The notes beneath the pieces are model-generated. The model was not told the DNA's origin, did not search any database, and saw only the letters and a list, made by a program, of their open reading frames with translations. A program made the translations under genes and the position numbers. 64,000 nt of DNA, from the NCBI GenBank assembly GCA_015068025.1, contig SVLH01000003.1, positions 1 to 64,000 of the forward strand, written 5' to 3'. The stretch is from Oscillospiraceae bacterium (GTDB lineage Bacteria; Bacillota; Clostridia; Oscillospirales; Oscillospiraceae). Positions 9,212-19,133 of this stretch are shown one piece after another (within the stretch, counting starts at the first letter, position 1; each line of letters begins with the position of its first letter).

Positions 9212-10090
9212 TCAGGGCGTTTTTTCGGGAAGCTCGCTGACAAGAGCGCTGCCCAAAATCAGCACGGCGCCCACGCCGCCCCAGAGCCCCATAGGTTCCC
9301 GCAGCAGCAGCGCGGAGAGGATGACCGCCACAACGGGGTCGATGTAGCTGAAAATGGCGGCGGTGTGCATCTTCAGGTCGCCAAGAGAACTGAAATACAG
9401 AGTATAGGCAACGCCGGTATGGACGATGCCCAGAAAGGCCACCAGCAGTCCCTGTCCCGCCGTGAGGGAGATAGCGGAGAGATCCTCCGTCAGCAGGATG
9501 TATGGCACGGTGACCGCCGCGGCGATGAACAGCTGCGCCACCGTTTTCGTATAGGCAGAGATGTCATGCAGGAACCGGTTTGCAAGCACTACCGTGGCGT
9601 ACAGCACCGCAGCCCCAAGGCCAAAAAGGATGCCCCGCAGTTCCTCCGCACCGGGAAGTCCGCCCTGCAAAACGCCGGAAACCAGCACCATGCCCAGCAG
9701 GGCCGCCACCACGCACAGCGCCTTGCGCGGCGTCAGTTTTTCCTTCAGCACAAAGGGTGTGGCAATGATGATAAAAATAGGCGCAAGGTAGTAGCACAGC
9801 GTGGCCGTTGCCACCGTGGTATAGTTGTAGGCCTCAAAGAGTAGCACCCAGTTCACGCCGATGCCGGCGCCGGAAAAGAGGAGGACTTTCCAGTTCCCGC
9901 GTATCTCGTCGCGGGAAAGTTTCTTTTTGCCAAGCGCTATCACCAACAGCAAAAATCCCGTACCGATAAAGCCCCTGGCGCAGGCAAGCACACTGGAGGG
10001 TAACGAGATATGGCGGACAAAAATGCCGATGGTGCCGAAGATAAACATGGCGGTGACCATCTGCACTTTTGCGTTCATGACTCTTTTCAT
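9212..10090 (-). CDS. EamA/DMT family transporter
   Basis: 292 residues with ten hydrophobic helices arranged as two EamA repeats (about 10-135 and 150-285), the layout of drug/metabolite transporters that export amino acids or related compounds. The second repeat has FLGIVHTGVAYTLYFSSL and YIDPVVAVILSALLLREPMG, usual in this family. The ATG at 10090 is preceded by GGGAG at seven bases, better than the upstream ATG at 10120. Transcription is away from the riboswitch-controlled guaD. Substrate unknown. Confidence 0.9.
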   Translation of the reverse strand: MKRVMNAKVQMVTAMFIFGTIGIFVRHISLPSSVLACARGFIGTGFLLLVIALGKKKLSRDEIRGNWKVLLFSGAGIGVNWVLLFEAYNYTTVATATLCYYLAPIFIIIATPFVLKEKLTPRKALCVVAALLGMVLVSGVLQGGLPGAEELRGILFGLGAAVLYATVVLANRFLHDISAYTKTVAQLFIAAAVTVPYILLTEDLSAISLTAGQGLLVAFLGIVHTGVAYTLYFSSLGDLKMHTAAIFSYIDPVVAVILSALLLREPMGLWGGVGAVLILGSALVSELPEKTP

Positions 10091-10207
10091 CGCTCTGCTC
10101 CCAAACAAAATTTTTATCATTCTAACAGGTTCTCCGCCATTCTACAAGGCGGAGCCCTTGCTTTTTTTCTGTAACTGTGCTACTTTTTTATCATAGAGCA
10201 TACATAT

Positions 10208-10277
10208 CGCTCATATAATTTCGCTGTATCTGGTGCGAAAGTTTCTACGGAGCCGCCGAAAGGCTCTGCTATGAGTG
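10208..10277 (+). ncRNA. Purine (guanine-type) riboswitch aptamer upstream of guaD
   Basis: P1 pairs CGCTCAT (10208-10214) with ATGAGTG (10271-10277). J1/2 reads ATATAAT as in the purine consensus, P2 is TTTCGC/GCGAAA, J2/3 is the invariant GTTTCTAC, P3 is GGAGCC/GGCTCT, and L3 CCGAAA can pair with GG of L2 for the kissing loop. The base at the ligand-pairing position (equivalent to nucleotide 74 of the xpt aptamer) is C, predicting guanine or hypoxanthine. The preceding J3/1 base is G where xpt has A. L2 is slightly longer than usual. Confidence 0.85.
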
Positions 10278-10289
10278 TCTGACCGCTGG

Positions 10290-10331
10290 CGGAGTTTGTC
10301 TGCCCGGGCAGGCGCTTCTTTGTTTTTTTAC
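10290..10331 (+). terminator. Expression-platform terminator of the purine riboswitch
   Basis: The stem around GTCTGCC/GGCAGGC (about 10298-10313) is followed by a T-rich stretch ending in seven T (about 10315-10329), placed between the aptamer and guaD. Sequence just upstream (GCTGGCGGAG) could form a competing structure. Confidence 0.55.
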
Positions 10332-10356
10332 CGCACAGTTTGATGGAGGTGTTTAC

Positions 10357-11619
10357 ATGGCTGTTACCATTTTGAAAGGCACCATCGTGTCCGCTCCCAC
10401 TCTGGGGCAAGTGGACATCGTGGAGCACGGATATCTCGTCGCCGAGGACGGCGTCATCACCGGCGTGTTTTCCTCCCTGCCGGAGCGGTATGCCTCCGCC
10501 GATGTGGAGGACTGGGGCGAGGCACTGATTTTGCAGTCCTTTGCCGACCTGCATCTCCACGCCCCCCAGTATCCCATGCTGGGCACGGGCATGGATCTGC
10601 CCCTGCTGGACTGGCTGAACACCTACACCTTCCCGCTGGAGGCCCGCTTTGCCGACACGGACTATGCCCGGGAGGTCTACCGCGCACTGGCAAAGGAGCT
10701 GATCTCCCTGGGCACCACACGGGTGTGCATGTTCTCCTCCCTCCACACCGACGCCACCCTCATTCTGATGGAGGAACTGGAAAAGGCCGGCGTCACCGGC
10801 TACGTGGGCAAGGTGAACATGGATCGCAACGCCGCCCCCGGCGTGCTGGAGGAAACCACAGAGGAATCCATCTCCGAAACCCTGCGCTGGCTGGAGGCCT
10901 GCGGTGATTTCAAGTACATCAAACCCATGCTGACTCCCCGTTTCATCCCCTCCTGCACCGATGAGGTGATGGCTTTCCTGGGCAAACTGGCCGCAGAGCG
11001 GGGTCTCCCCATCCAGTCCCACCTCTCCGAAAACGACAAGGAGATTGAATGGGTGCGGGAACTGCACCCCGACTGTACCCAGTACTGGGAGACCTACGCC
11101 AAATTCGGCCTTTGGAACGACCGCACCGTTATGGCGCATTGCGTCTGGTCCGATGAGCGGGAACGCGCCGCCATGCGTGACGCCGGCGTCACCGTGGTCC
11201 ACTGCGCCGATTCCAACGTGAACGTCTGCTCCGGCACCGCCCCCATCCGCACGATGCTGAACGAGGGGCTGAAGGTTGCGCTGGGCAGCGACATCGCCGG
11301 CGGCGACCACCTGAATATGTTCGACGTGGTCACCTCCTCCATCCGCGCGTCCAAGATCCGCTACATGGAGGGCGGAAAGCAAACACCCTTCCTGACCGTG
11401 CCCGAGGGCTGGTATCTGGCCACCTCCGCCGGTGCCGCCTTCTTCGGTGAGACGCCGGGCTTCGCCCCCGGCAACCCCCTCCACGCCATCGTCCTTGCCG
11501 ATGACGCACTGCCTCCCCTGCCCGCGGTAAGTCGGTTTGAACGCTGCATCTACCGCCGCCAGAAGAACGCCGTCCGTGCCGTGTGGAGCGCCGGGCGAAA
11601 GGTTTATGCCGCGGAATGA
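10357..11619 (+). CDS. guaD: Guanine deaminase
   Basis: 420 residues of the amidohydrolase superfamily, converting guanine to xanthine and ammonia in purine salvage/degradation. The zinc site is visible: DLHLHAPQYP near residues 66-75, SHLSEN, the MAHCVW strand and SDIAGGD near 311 for the catalytic Asp. GTGMDLPLLDWLNTYTFPLE is characteristic of guanine deaminases rather than cytosine or chlorohydrolase relatives. GGAGGTG precedes the ATG at 10357. It is a single-gene transcript under a purine riboswitch and ends at its own terminator. Confidence 0.95.
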   Translation: MAVTILKGTIVSAPTLGQVDIVEHGYLVAEDGVITGVFSSLPERYASADVEDWGEALILQSFADLHLHAPQYPMLGTGMDLPLLDWLNTYTFPLEARFADTDYAREVYRALAKELISLGTTRVCMFSSLHTDATLILMEELEKAGVTGYVGKVNMDRNAAPGVLEETTEESISETLRWLEACGDFKYIKPMLTPRFIPSCTDEVMAFLGKLAAERGLPIQSHLSENDKEIEWVRELHPDCTQYWETYAKFGLWNDRTVMAHCVWSDERERAAMRDAGVTVVHCADSNVNVCSGTAPIRTMLNEGLKVALGSDIAGGDHLNMFDVVTSSIRASKIRYMEGGKQTPFLTVPEGWYLATSAGAAFFGETPGFAPGNPLHAIVLADDALPPLPAVSRFERCIYRRQKNAVRAVWSAGRKVYAAE

Positions 11620-11636
11620 CCGCATCCAGAAAGAAA

Positions 11637-11666
11637 AAGAGAGCCGAACGGCTCTCTTTTTTATAT
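11637..11666. terminator. Terminator after guaD
   Basis: AGAGCCG/CGGCTCT stem followed by TTTTTT; it also touches the end of the converging 61-residue gene. Confidence 0.85.
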
Positions 11667-11851
11667 CATTCGCCCGTGGCGCAAAGAGGCGTGTCCGGCA
11701 GTTCGTCCTGCGCCATGATCTGCTCCTCCGCTTCCTGCTGCGCTGCGATCAGCAGCGCTTTGGCCTGCGCCGCCTCGCCGTGTTCCAACATCTCCACCGC
11801 CGTGGCCAATGCACCGAACAGATGGATATAAAGTTCTTTATAGCTTGCCAT
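11666..11851 (-). CDS. 61-residue helical protein, partner of a divergent Xre regulator (copy 1)
   Basis: A small acidic, Ala/Glu/Gln-rich protein predicted to be mostly helical: YKELYIHLFGALATAVEMLE then AKALLIAAQQEAEEQI. It is clearly paralogous to the 61-residue protein at 60902-61087: identical length and 21 identical residues in the first 44 without a gap. The ATG at 11851 follows GAGGTG. It is divergently arranged with an Xre regulator, and the gap between them holds inverted repeats. No known family recognised; a regulatory or protein-binding role with the Xre protein is inference. Confidence 0.75.
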   Translation of the reverse strand: MASYKELYIHLFGALATAVEMLEHGEAAQAKALLIAAQQEAEEQIMAQDELPDTPLCATGE

Positions 11852-11872
11852 TTTCATCACCTCGCTTAAATT

Positions 11873-11917
11873 GTGCCATAAATTCTGCCAAAAATCAATG
11901 GCAGAATTCGTGCCATA
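11873..11917. promoter_or_regulatory. Operator region between divergent 61-aa gene and Xre gene (copy 1)
   Basis: A perfect 10-base inverted repeat, AATTCTGCCA (11881-11890) and TGGCAGAATT (11899-11908), is flanked on both sides by the direct repeat GTGCCATA (11873-11880 and 11910-11917). It sits exactly between the two divergent starts, the expected place for an autoregulatory Xre operator. Confidence 0.65.
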
Positions 11918-11941
11918 CTATGATGGGCACGAGGTGATTCC

Positions 11942-12166
11942 ATGAAACTGCAAAGAATCCGCGCATTACGGGAAGATAATGACTGGTCACAGCAAAAGCT
12001 GGCAGATCAACTGCATATCAATCGCCGCACATATTCCGCCTACGAAAATGGCGTCAACGCCATCCCTCTCGATATTTTAATTGCACTTTCCCGTATTTAT
12101 CATACCAGCACCGATTATTTGCTGGAATTGACCGACCTGCAAACTCCCTATCCGCCAAAAAAGTAA
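11942..12166 (+). CDS. Xre-family regulator, 74 residues (copy 1)
   Basis: Single Xre HTH domain: LQRIRALREDNDWSQQKLAD then LHINRRTYSAYENGVNAIPL as the recognition helix region, ending STDYLLELTDLQTPYPPKK. The tail TPYPPKK matches TPYPKK of the regulator at 61.2 kb, so the two are paralogues. The ATG at 11942 follows CGAGGTG. It probably binds the inverted repeats upstream and controls the divergent 61-residue gene as well as itself; that is inference from layout. Confidence 0.88.
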   Translation: MKLQRIRALREDNDWSQQKLADQLHINRRTYSAYENGVNAIPLDILIALSRIYHTSTDYLLELTDLQTPYPPKK

Positions 12167-12193
12167 GAGCCATACGGCTCTTACTTTTTTTCT
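12164..12193 (+). terminator. Terminator of Xre gene copy 1
   Basis: AAGAGCC/GGCTCTT stem and a run of seven T. It overlaps the last codons of the converging HAD gene. Confidence 0.85.
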
Positions 12194-13035
12194 CCGTATA
12201 TTCGATCCAAAATCTCCACCACGGCGGCGATGGCATCCTCGTCCGCATGGGAAACGATGGTCGCGCCGCTCTTTCGCACCGCCTCGGCGCAGTTGGAGGG
12301 GGCAAAGCCCCGGGCTGCGGCGGCAAGCATGGTCAGGTCATTGGCTTCGTCGCCCACGCAGTAGACATGCTCCATGGAGATGCCCAGCCGCTGCGCCAGA
12401 CGGCGCACCATACCGGCCTTGTCCGCGCCTTTTGCCGTAAACTCCAGAAGGTGCGGCTGGGAAAACACCAGTTCATACTCCGCCGACCAGCTCTGCGCGC
12501 GCAAAAATGCCAGCGCCTCCTCCAGTGCGGCATGTTCCCCCTCCAGCAGGATCTTGCCCAGCGGCAGCGGCACATCCAGCAGGGACGGCGCTTCCGTCAC
12601 CGCCACACGGGTCACATGCTCATGCTGGCGGGTGGCTTCATTGGGCTGGACGGCATAGATCACATTGTTCACATGGTAGGCCTCCGCAGCCACTTCCGGA
12701 AACCGATCCAGCACCGTCTGGACGCGCCTCCGCACATCGCCCTCCAGCAGCGCGGCTTCCACCGTTTCGCCCCGGGCGAAATCATGCAGCACTGCTCCGT
12801 TGCACACCACACAGGGCGCGTTCATGGGGATGCCGTCCGCATAGCGGGCAAAGGCAGGCAGCGCACGGCCGGTGGCAACGGCAAAGCGGCCGCCCTCCGC
12901 CATGAAATATTCCAGCGCCTCGCAGTTTTTCCGGGACGGCGGCTGCAGCTCCGTGCCGCTGCGCAGGGCACGCTCCGTATAGACCAGCGTGTTGTCAAAG
13001 TCGCTGGCAAGCAAAACTCCGTCAAACTTTCCCAT
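12181..13035 (-). CDS. HAD superfamily Cof-type phosphatase
   Basis: 284 residues. Motif I LLASDFDNTLVYTERA holds the nucleophile Asp, motif II is VATGRALPAF, motif III is the Lys in TAKGADKAGMV, and motif IV is CVGDEANDLTML, the pattern of Cof/IIB HAD phosphatases that act on sugar phosphates or similar small molecules. Between motifs II and III lies the C2 cap (about 80-205). The ATG at 13035 has GAGGAG. The 3' end overlaps the terminator of the Xre gene. The substrate is not predictable. Confidence 0.9.
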   Translation of the reverse strand: MGKFDGVLLASDFDNTLVYTERALRSGTELQPPSRKNCEALEYFMAEGGRFAVATGRALPAFARYADGIPMNAPCVVCNGAVLHDFARGETVEAALLEGDVRRRVQTVLDRFPEVAAEAYHVNNVIYAVQPNEATRQHEHVTRVAVTEAPSLLDVPLPLGKILLEGEHAALEEALAFLRAQSWSAEYELVFSQPHLLEFTAKGADKAGMVRRLAQRLGISMEHVYCVGDEANDLTMLAAAARGFAPSNCAEAVRKSGATIVSHADEDAIAAVVEILDRIYGEKK

Positions 13036-13049
13036 CGTTCTCCTCTTTT

Positions 13050-13093
13050 TGCAAAAAGCCCGCCGTCCGCTATGCGGACAGCGGGTCTTTCGT
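13050..13093 (-). terminator. Terminator downstream of ricT
   Basis: Minus-strand stem GACCCGCTGTCCGC/GCGGACGGCGGGC followed by a T run; separates ricT from the HAD gene. Confidence 0.75.
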
Positions 13094-14413
13094 TTATTCA
13101 CTCTTGGGGGCAGAACCCTCGCCGCCCTTGCCGCCTCTGCGGCGGCCGCCCCGGTGGTGGGGACGACGGCGCTTGGGTGCGCCACCCTCGGCGCCCTCGG
13201 CCTTATGCTCCGCCTTGGGTTTGGGCTGCTCGGTTCTGGGCTTGGGCTGCCTGGCGGCGGCGTTTTTGCCGTTCTGGGGTCTGCCGCCCTTCTTCTCGCC
13301 GCCCTCGGCCTGCTTGCCGCCGCGGGACTTGCCGCCCTCTGCCTTGAGCTCGGCGGGTGCTTTGACTTTCTGCTCGGCAGCAGCTTCACTCTTGCCGCCT
13401 CTGCGGCGGCCGCCACGGTGACGGCGGCGGGCCTTGCCGCCCTCCTGCCCCATCTTCTCCCGCACGGGCGCGTCTTCCAGTTCACTGTCCACCGCATAGA
13501 GCGGGGAGGTGGAGAGGATGGGCGCGGAAAACACCGGCTCCTCGATCTCCTCCACATAGCGGGCGGTGCGCTCCGGGATCTCGATACCCTCGCGGCTGCC
13601 CTTGCCGTTGCGCAGGACGCACACCTCGCAGTTGTGGTACTTCTTCAGCGGCTCGGGAGAGCTGTCCAGACTGACCTTCACGGTTTCCCGCAGCAGGTCA
13701 ATGCTCTTGACGTTGCCGGGGCCGTCCGGCGTCTGCACGAAGCTCTCCACCTTGGGCATGCGCTTGACGGCGTCCTCATAGGCGTTCTGCTCGTATTTCA
13801 GGCAGCACATCAGCCGGCCGCAGGTGCCGGAAATTTTTGTGGGGTTCAGGCTCAAATTCTGGGTCTTTGCCATCTTGATGGAAACGGGCATAAAGCTGTC
13901 CAAAAACTGGGAGCAGCAGAAAGGACGTCCGCAGATGCCCAAGCCGCCGATCATCTTTGCCTCGTCGCGCACGCCGATCTGGCGCAGTTCGATACGGGCA
14001 CGGAACACGCCGGCAAGATCCCGCACCAGCTCGCGGAAATCCACGCGGCCGTCGGCGGTGAAATAGAAAATAATCTTGTTGCCGTCAAAGCTGGCGGAAA
14101 CGTTCACCAGCTTCATGTCCAGCCCGTGTTCTTCGATCTTCTTCTCGCAGATGTCGAAGGCTTCGCTCTCCCTCTTGCGGTTGTAGTCCACGGTGCGCAT
14201 GTCGCTTTCCGTGGCCATGCGCAGCACGGCGCAAAGGGGGCTGACGATGGCGGAGTCCGCCACCTCGTGATTCCCCTCGGTGCAGGTGGCAAACTCGGGG
14301 CCCTGGCTCGTTTCCACGATCACCTTGTCGCCCATTTTCACCTGCAGTTCGCCGGGGGAAAAGTAATAATTTTTACATCCGCCGCGAAAGCGGACGCTGA
14401 TCACTTCAGTCAA
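13094..14413 (-). CDS. ricT: PSP1-domain RicT/YaaT protein with long Arg-Gly-rich tail
   Basis: 439 residues. The PSP1 domain occupies about 1-270: VISVRFRGGCKNYYFSPGEL, then the Cys-rich segments GICGRPFCCSQFLDSF and GTCGRLMCCLKYEQNAY, which in the Bacillus RicAFT complex hold the Fe-S/Zn ligands. RicT works with RicA and RicF to steer RNase Y and favours sporulation and competence. The start is TTG at 14413, with GGAGG seven bases upstream, overlapping the holB stop as TTGA, so translation is coupled. Beyond about residue 310 is a 130-residue low-complexity tail of Arg, Gly, Lys and Ala with RRRHRGGRRRGGK and RRRPHHRGGRRRGGK repeats, absent from the Bacillus protein as I know it. Confidence 0.9.
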   Translation of the reverse strand: MTEVISVRFRGGCKNYYFSPGELQVKMGDKVIVETSQGPEFATCTEGNHEVADSAIVSPLCAVLRMATESDMRTVDYNRKRESEAFDICEKKIEEHGLDMKLVNVSASFDGNKIIFYFTADGRVDFRELVRDLAGVFRARIELRQIGVRDEAKMIGGLGICGRPFCCSQFLDSFMPVSIKMAKTQNLSLNPTKISGTCGRLMCCLKYEQNAYEDAVKRMPKVESFVQTPDGPGNVKSIDLLRETVKVSLDSSPEPLKKYHNCEVCVLRNGKGSREGIEIPERTARYVEEIEEPVFSAPILSTSPLYAVDSELEDAPVREKMGQEGGKARRRHRGGRRRGGKSEAAAEQKVKAPAELKAEGGKSRGGKQAEGGEKKGGRPQNGKNAAARQPKPRTEQPKPKAEHKAEGAEGGAPKRRRPHHRGGRRRGGKGGEGSAPKSE

Positions 14414-15261
14414 AGGATACCCTCCAATTCGGCGGCGAGCGCTCCCAGCACGTGGCCGACGCCGACGTTGTAGCCGCACTCTCCGTGATACTTTTGCAAC
14501 ACTTCTATTGTGGACACGATTTGCGTTTTTGTCAAGGTTTTCGCAAGAACTGGCGCGATTTCCCGGTCTGCGAAGGCCGGCTGCTGACCGTAAAGCAGCA
14601 GCAGCGCCGCAGAGAACGCGGCATGGCAGCGCCCCAGCAATTCCGCAATGGCGGCGCGCTCCGGCTTCTTTCGTTCCAGCGCCGTCAGCAGCTCCGCCAC
14701 GCTGCCCTTGCGGCGGCTTGCCACGGCGCGGCACAGGGCATCGGCGTCCCCGGAAAGCACCTCCGCCGCCGCTTCGCCGCCCTGCAGCTTCAGCTCCACA
14801 CAGCGGGAGCGCAGGGTCTGGAGCACCACGGCGCTGTTTTCGGCGCAGAACAGGAACGCCGCATAGGGCGGCCCCTCCTCCACCACTTTCAGCAGCACGT
14901 TCTGCCCCTGTTCGGGCAAAATGGCGCAGTCCGGAAAAATGTAGACCTTCCGCCGGCCTTCGTTGGGGCGGATATAGGCGTCGGCGCGGACTTCACGCAC
15001 GATGTCCACGGCGATGTTCTTATGCTCCGGGTCGACGACCGTCACCACATCGGGGTGGATGTCCGCAAAGACCTTGCGGCAGGCGCGGCACACGCCGCAG
15101 GGCTTTCCCGTTTCCGCCTCGCACTCCATGGCGGCGGCGGCGTAGCGGGCCAGCTCCAGCCGGTCGCCGCTGCCGGTGATGAGCCACGCGTGGGACAGCG
15201 CGCCCCGGGCGGCAGCCTCACGGATCCGCTCGGCAGGCAGTTTGTTCTTCTCGGAGATCAT
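14410..15261 (-). CDS. holB: DNA polymerase III subunit delta'
   Basis: 283 residues of the clamp-loader AAA+ family. AWLITGSGDRLELARYA is a degenerate P-loop, and GVCRACRKVFADIHPDV carries the structural zinc Cys set. VDIVREVRADAYIRPNEGRRKVYIF, NVLLKVVEEGPPYAAFLFCA and TLRSRC are the usual box motifs, including the SRC motif. It loads the beta clamp with the tau and delta subunits. The protein is short for the family but continuous. It is translated into ricT by a TTGA overlap, the same holB-yaaT neighbourhood seen in Bacillus. Confidence 0.92.
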   Translation of the reverse strand: MISEKNKLPAERIREAAARGALSHAWLITGSGDRLELARYAAAAMECEAETGKPCGVCRACRKVFADIHPDVVTVVDPEHKNIAVDIVREVRADAYIRPNEGRRKVYIFPDCAILPEQGQNVLLKVVEEGPPYAAFLFCAENSAVVLQTLRSRCVELKLQGGEAAAEVLSGDADALCRAVASRRKGSVAELLTALERKKPERAAIAELLGRCHAAFSAALLLLYGQQPAFADREIAPVLAKTLTKTQIVSTIEVLQKYHGECGYNVGVGHVLGALAAELEGIL

Positions 15262-15331
15262 GCGCTGTTCCCCCTTTCACAGTTCATCACATGTTATCAT
15301 ATCACAAATTCGGAAAAAAGAAAGTATTCTC

Positions 15332-15360
15332 TTGACAAACCCGCACGCGGATGCAATAAT
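15332..15360 (+). promoter_or_regulatory. Promoter of the thiT transcript
   Basis: TTGACA (15332-15337), a 17-base spacer, and AATAAT (15355-15360), shortly upstream of the TPP aptamer. Confidence 0.75.
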
Positions 15361-15385
15361 TTCCCTGACCGCGAGACAATCAAAC

Positions 15386-15482
15386 ACAGGGGCGCTGGGA
15401 GGACTCCCGGCTGAGATGCAAGACCAAGACCGTCTTCTGTCCCTTAAACCTGATCCGGGTAATGCCGGCGTAGGAAGTGAAC
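15386..15482 (+). ncRNA. TPP riboswitch (THI element)
   Basis: The TPP aptamer is recognisable from CAGGGGCGC at its start, CTGAGAT in the pyrimidine-binding helix, CCCTTAAACCTGATCCGGG in the thi box and GCGTAGGAAG at its end. It lies between a consensus promoter and thiT, and a terminator follows. Binding of thiamine pyrophosphate should shut off the thiamine transporter. Confidence 0.95.
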
Positions 15483-15503
15483 GAGAAGTCGACATCGTTT
15501 TTC

Positions 15504-15546
15504 CGTACCGCAAGCCCGTTTGATGGCCTGCGGTACTTTTATTTTT
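15504..15546 (+). terminator. Terminator of the TPP riboswitch
   Basis: GTACCGCAAGCC pairs with GGCCTGCGGTAC with one mismatch, then TTTTATTTTT, just ahead of the thiT ribosome site. Confidence 0.8.
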
Positions 15547-15558
15547 GGAGGGAATTTT

Positions 15559-16119
15559 ATGAATTCCAAATCACATCTGCGCGTCCGTATGCTCTGCGAA
15601 GGAGCCCTGATGGTGGCGCTCGCCCAGATCCTCAGCTATATCAAGCTGATGGAACTGCCCAACGGCGGCTCCCTGACCCCCGCCATGTTCCCCATCCTCT
15701 TTTTTGCCGTGCGCTGGGGGCTTGCCCCCGGCCTTTTGACAGGCTTCGTGTTTGGTCTGCTGCAGCTGATCTTTGACGGCGCTTACGCCTGGGGCTGGCA
15801 GTCCATGCTGCTGGACTATCTGGTGGCCTTTACCCCGCTGGGGCTGGCAGGTCTGTTCAAGGGTAAAAGCTGGGGCATTTATGCCGGCACCGTGGTGGGC
15901 TGTGCGGGGCGGTTCCTCGTCCACTACATCAGCGGCGTGACCATCTACAAAATTTTGGTACCCACGGAGTTCATGCGGTGGACGTTCACTTCCCCTGCCG
16001 CCTACTCCATCGTTTACAACGGCTCCTACATGCTGCCCAACACCGTCATCGCACTGCTCATCGCCGCGCTGCTGCACCGCCCGTTGCAGAAATATCTCGC
16101 GGGCGACGATCTGAAATAA
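15559..16119 (+). CDS. thiT: Energy-coupling factor thiamine transporter S component ThiT
   Basis: 186 residues with six hydrophobic helices. EGALMVALAQILSYIKLMEL, GGSLTPAMFPILFFAVRWGL and YAWGWQSMLLDYLVAF are the conserved parts of the ThiT (YuaJ) family, including the aromatic residues that stack on thiamine. It binds thiamine with high affinity and is energised by a shared EcfAA'T module encoded elsewhere. The ATG at 15559 has GGAGGG. The TPP riboswitch upstream confirms the substrate. It is a single-gene transcript. Confidence 0.95.
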   Translation: MNSKSHLRVRMLCEGALMVALAQILSYIKLMELPNGGSLTPAMFPILFFAVRWGLAPGLLTGFVFGLLQLIFDGAYAWGWQSMLLDYLVAFTPLGLAGLFKGKSWGIYAGTVVGCAGRFLVHYISGVTIYKILVPTEFMRWTFTSPAAYSIVYNGSYMLPNTVIALLIAALLHRPLQKYLAGDDLK

Positions 16120-16125
16120 CAGCTC

Positions 16126-16160
16126 TGTGTCCCCTGCCATGCCCGGCAGGGGACATTTTT
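16126..16160 (+). terminator. Terminator after thiT
   Basis: GTCCCCTGCC/GGCAGGGGAC perfect stem, then ATTTTT. Confidence 0.88.
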
Positions 16161-16254
16161 GCCGCTCGGAGACCTTTTTGCCGTTTTTGTGGAAATCTTA
16201 CAGCTTTTCTTTTGTATTTTTTGTTTTTGCCTTGATTTTTTTGCCGTTTACGCA

Positions 16255-16283
16255 TTGTTTTTTGCGGAATTATCCATTATAAT
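16255..16283 (+). promoter_or_regulatory. Promoter of ppdK
   Basis: TTGTTT (16255-16260), 17 bases, TATAAT (16278-16283), leaving a leader of about 75 bases before ppdK. Confidence 0.65.
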
Positions 16284-16367
16284 GTTATGGCTATTATGGA
16301 ATAGTGCGCATCCATCGTCTTCTTTTATTCTGCATCGAGCAGATACATCAAATACGGAGGAATGAAC

Positions 16368-18995
<2,628 letters not shown>

Positions 18996-19026
18996 TCGTT
19001 CCGATCCCCGGGTAACCATCGCATAA

Positions 19027-19066
19027 CGAACGCCCCCTGCCGAGCAATCGGCAGGGGGCGTTTTTG
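19027..19066 (+). terminator. Terminator after ppdK
   Basis: ACGCCCCCTGCCGA/TCGGCAGGGGGCGT stem followed by TTTTT. Confidence 0.88.
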
Positions 19067-19097
19067 TGCTTCCCATTTGAACGGCGCTGTATGTGCA

Positions 19098-19128
19098 AAA
19101 GCCACCCCTTGCGGGGTGGCTTTCTTAA
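19098..19128. terminator. Terminator of the exporter-like gene
   Basis: AAGCCACCCC/GGGGTGGCTT stem with T/A-rich flanks, placed six bases beyond the minus-strand stop. Confidence 0.75.
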
Positions 19129-19133
19129 TTCTT

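Noticed and set aside
14408..14414. Possible frameshift joining holB and ricT
   Set aside because: The TTGA overlap with GGAGG upstream of TTG 14413 is ordinary translational coupling, and both proteins are complete.
15484..15496. AAGTCGACAT near the TPP riboswitch as a third copy of the GTCGAC palindrome
   Set aside because: Only the central GTCGAC matches; the flanking palindromic bases are different.
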